Positions 56,487 through 56,781 of a stretch of DNA of 56,781 bases are shown piece after piece. The DNA comes from Pelethousia sp034928145 (lineage in GTDB: Bacteria > Bacillota > Clostridia > Christensenellales > CAG-138), in assembly GCA_034928145.1 (NCBI GenBank), contig JAYFPE010000025.1, positions 1 to 56,781 of the forward strand, written 5' to 3'. Under the pieces are notes generated by a model. The model searched no databases, was not told where the DNA came from, and saw only the letters and a program-made list of their open reading frames with translations. Both the position numbers and the translations under genes were made by a program. Position 1 is the stretch's first letter. The number at the start of each line of letters is the position of its first letter.

Positions 56487-56560
56487 GCGGGTGTAGCTCA
56501 GTGGCAGAGCGTCGGCTTCCCAAGCCGATAATGTGGGTTCGATTCCCATCACCCGCTCCA
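56487..56560 (+). tRNA. tRNA-Gly (anticodon CCC)
   Basis: Full cloverleaf: acceptor GCGGGTG / CACCCGC, D-arm with GCTCAGTGGCAGAGC, anticodon arm TCGGC-TTCCCAA-GCCGA giving CCC, T-arm with GGTTCGATTCC, discriminator T and encoded CCA. It reads GGG. Confidence 0.96.
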
Positions 56561-56657
56561 AATGTCAGCCATGAGCTGGCGCCACCCGTTTTCATGCGGG
56601 CAGAGGGCAGGTCCCCCGAATGGGCAAGCACAAAACATTTTGGAGGAAGAAGTTTAA

Positions 56658-56781
56658 ATGGCAAAGGCAAAATTTGAACGCACGAAGCCGCATGTAAACA
56701 TTGGAACGATCGGTCACGTAGACCATGGTAAGACGACGCTGACAGCGGCGATTACGATGGCGCTGAGCCAGGAAGGCCATG
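56658..56781 (+). CDS. tuf: Elongation factor Tu (5' part, cut by window end)
   Basis: The first 41 codons: MAKAKFERTKPHVNIGTIG, then HVDHGKTTLTAAIT, the EF-Tu P-loop. GGAGG 11 bases before the ATG. Located about 100 bases after tRNA-Gly. Confidence 0.97.
   Translation, partial: MAKAKFERTKPHVNIGTIGHVDHGKTTLTAAITMALSQEGH

Overview
The window comes from a GC-rich (roughly 60%) member of the Bacillota, most likely class Clostridia. The reasons are the SigH-type sporulation sigma factor, SpoIID and a CwlD-like amidase, Mini-ribonuclease III and ThyX, Gram-positive surface proteins (sortase B, LytR-CpsA-Psr, NlpC/P60), near-consensus sigma-A promoters and GGAGG ribosome sites. Family or genus cannot be fixed from the sequence; no phage, integrase, transposase, rRNA or CRISPR array was seen.

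Layout. 1-4.9 kb (mostly minus): a broken ABC-ATPase stub, a DUF2975/HTH/lipoprotein operon with twin palindromic operators, YitT, a signal-peptidase-like protein without its catalytic residues, DUF951 and an MscS channel. 5-11.5 kb: DegV and a complete branched-chain amino acid ABC transporter (livKHMGF). 11.5-18.2 kb: two NlpC/P60 cell-wall hydrolases, uridine kinase, an AI-2E/PerM-family protein and a membrane-anchored secreted protein. 18.2-21.3 kb: bioY-birA behind a BirA operator, then mgtE behind a structured leader that contains a small ORF and three mutually exclusive hairpins. 21.5-26 kb: E2-acyltransferase-like protein, motAB and an LCP protein. 26-32.8 kb: a DUF6323/DUF6179-like pair, an FMN hydroxy-acid dehydrogenase with an ATP-NAD-kinase-like protein, a PIG-V-like mannosyltransferase and SpoIID. 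32.8-37.7 kb: NfeD/FloA membrane microdomain genes, a MerR-TipAS regulator and an HD protein. 38-42.3 kb: cwlD, mrnC, thyX, rlmB (with an RKPY-repeat N-terminus) and sigH. 42.6-48 kb: sortase B, lysS, greA, DUF5714 and dusB. 48.2-51.8 kb: rpmG-secE-nusG-rplK-rplA-rplJ-rplL on the minus strand, including an L10-type leader. 52-56.8 kb: a Pro-rich protein, Nudix, DUF1461, a tsaD interrupted by an in-frame TAG, DUF421, tRNA-Gly(CCC) and the start of tuf.

The strongest unexplained signals are (1) the mgtE leader, which has the layout of a ribosome-controlled translational attenuator; (2) a three-copy intergenic repeat whose conserved core is followed, in two copies, by hairpins that keep their pairing while the sequence changes, each copy sitting at a terminator; (3) an essential tsaD with a single amber codon; (4) two apparent pseudoenzymes (an S26 peptidase and an E2-like acyltransferase); and (5) three genes whose -10 box lies 6-7 nt before the ATG, suggesting leaderless mRNAs. 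The order of the mrnC-rlmB-sigH and rpmG-to-rplL blocks resembles other Bacillota, but the ribosomal block is inverted relative to sigH and tuf and is not followed by rpoB.
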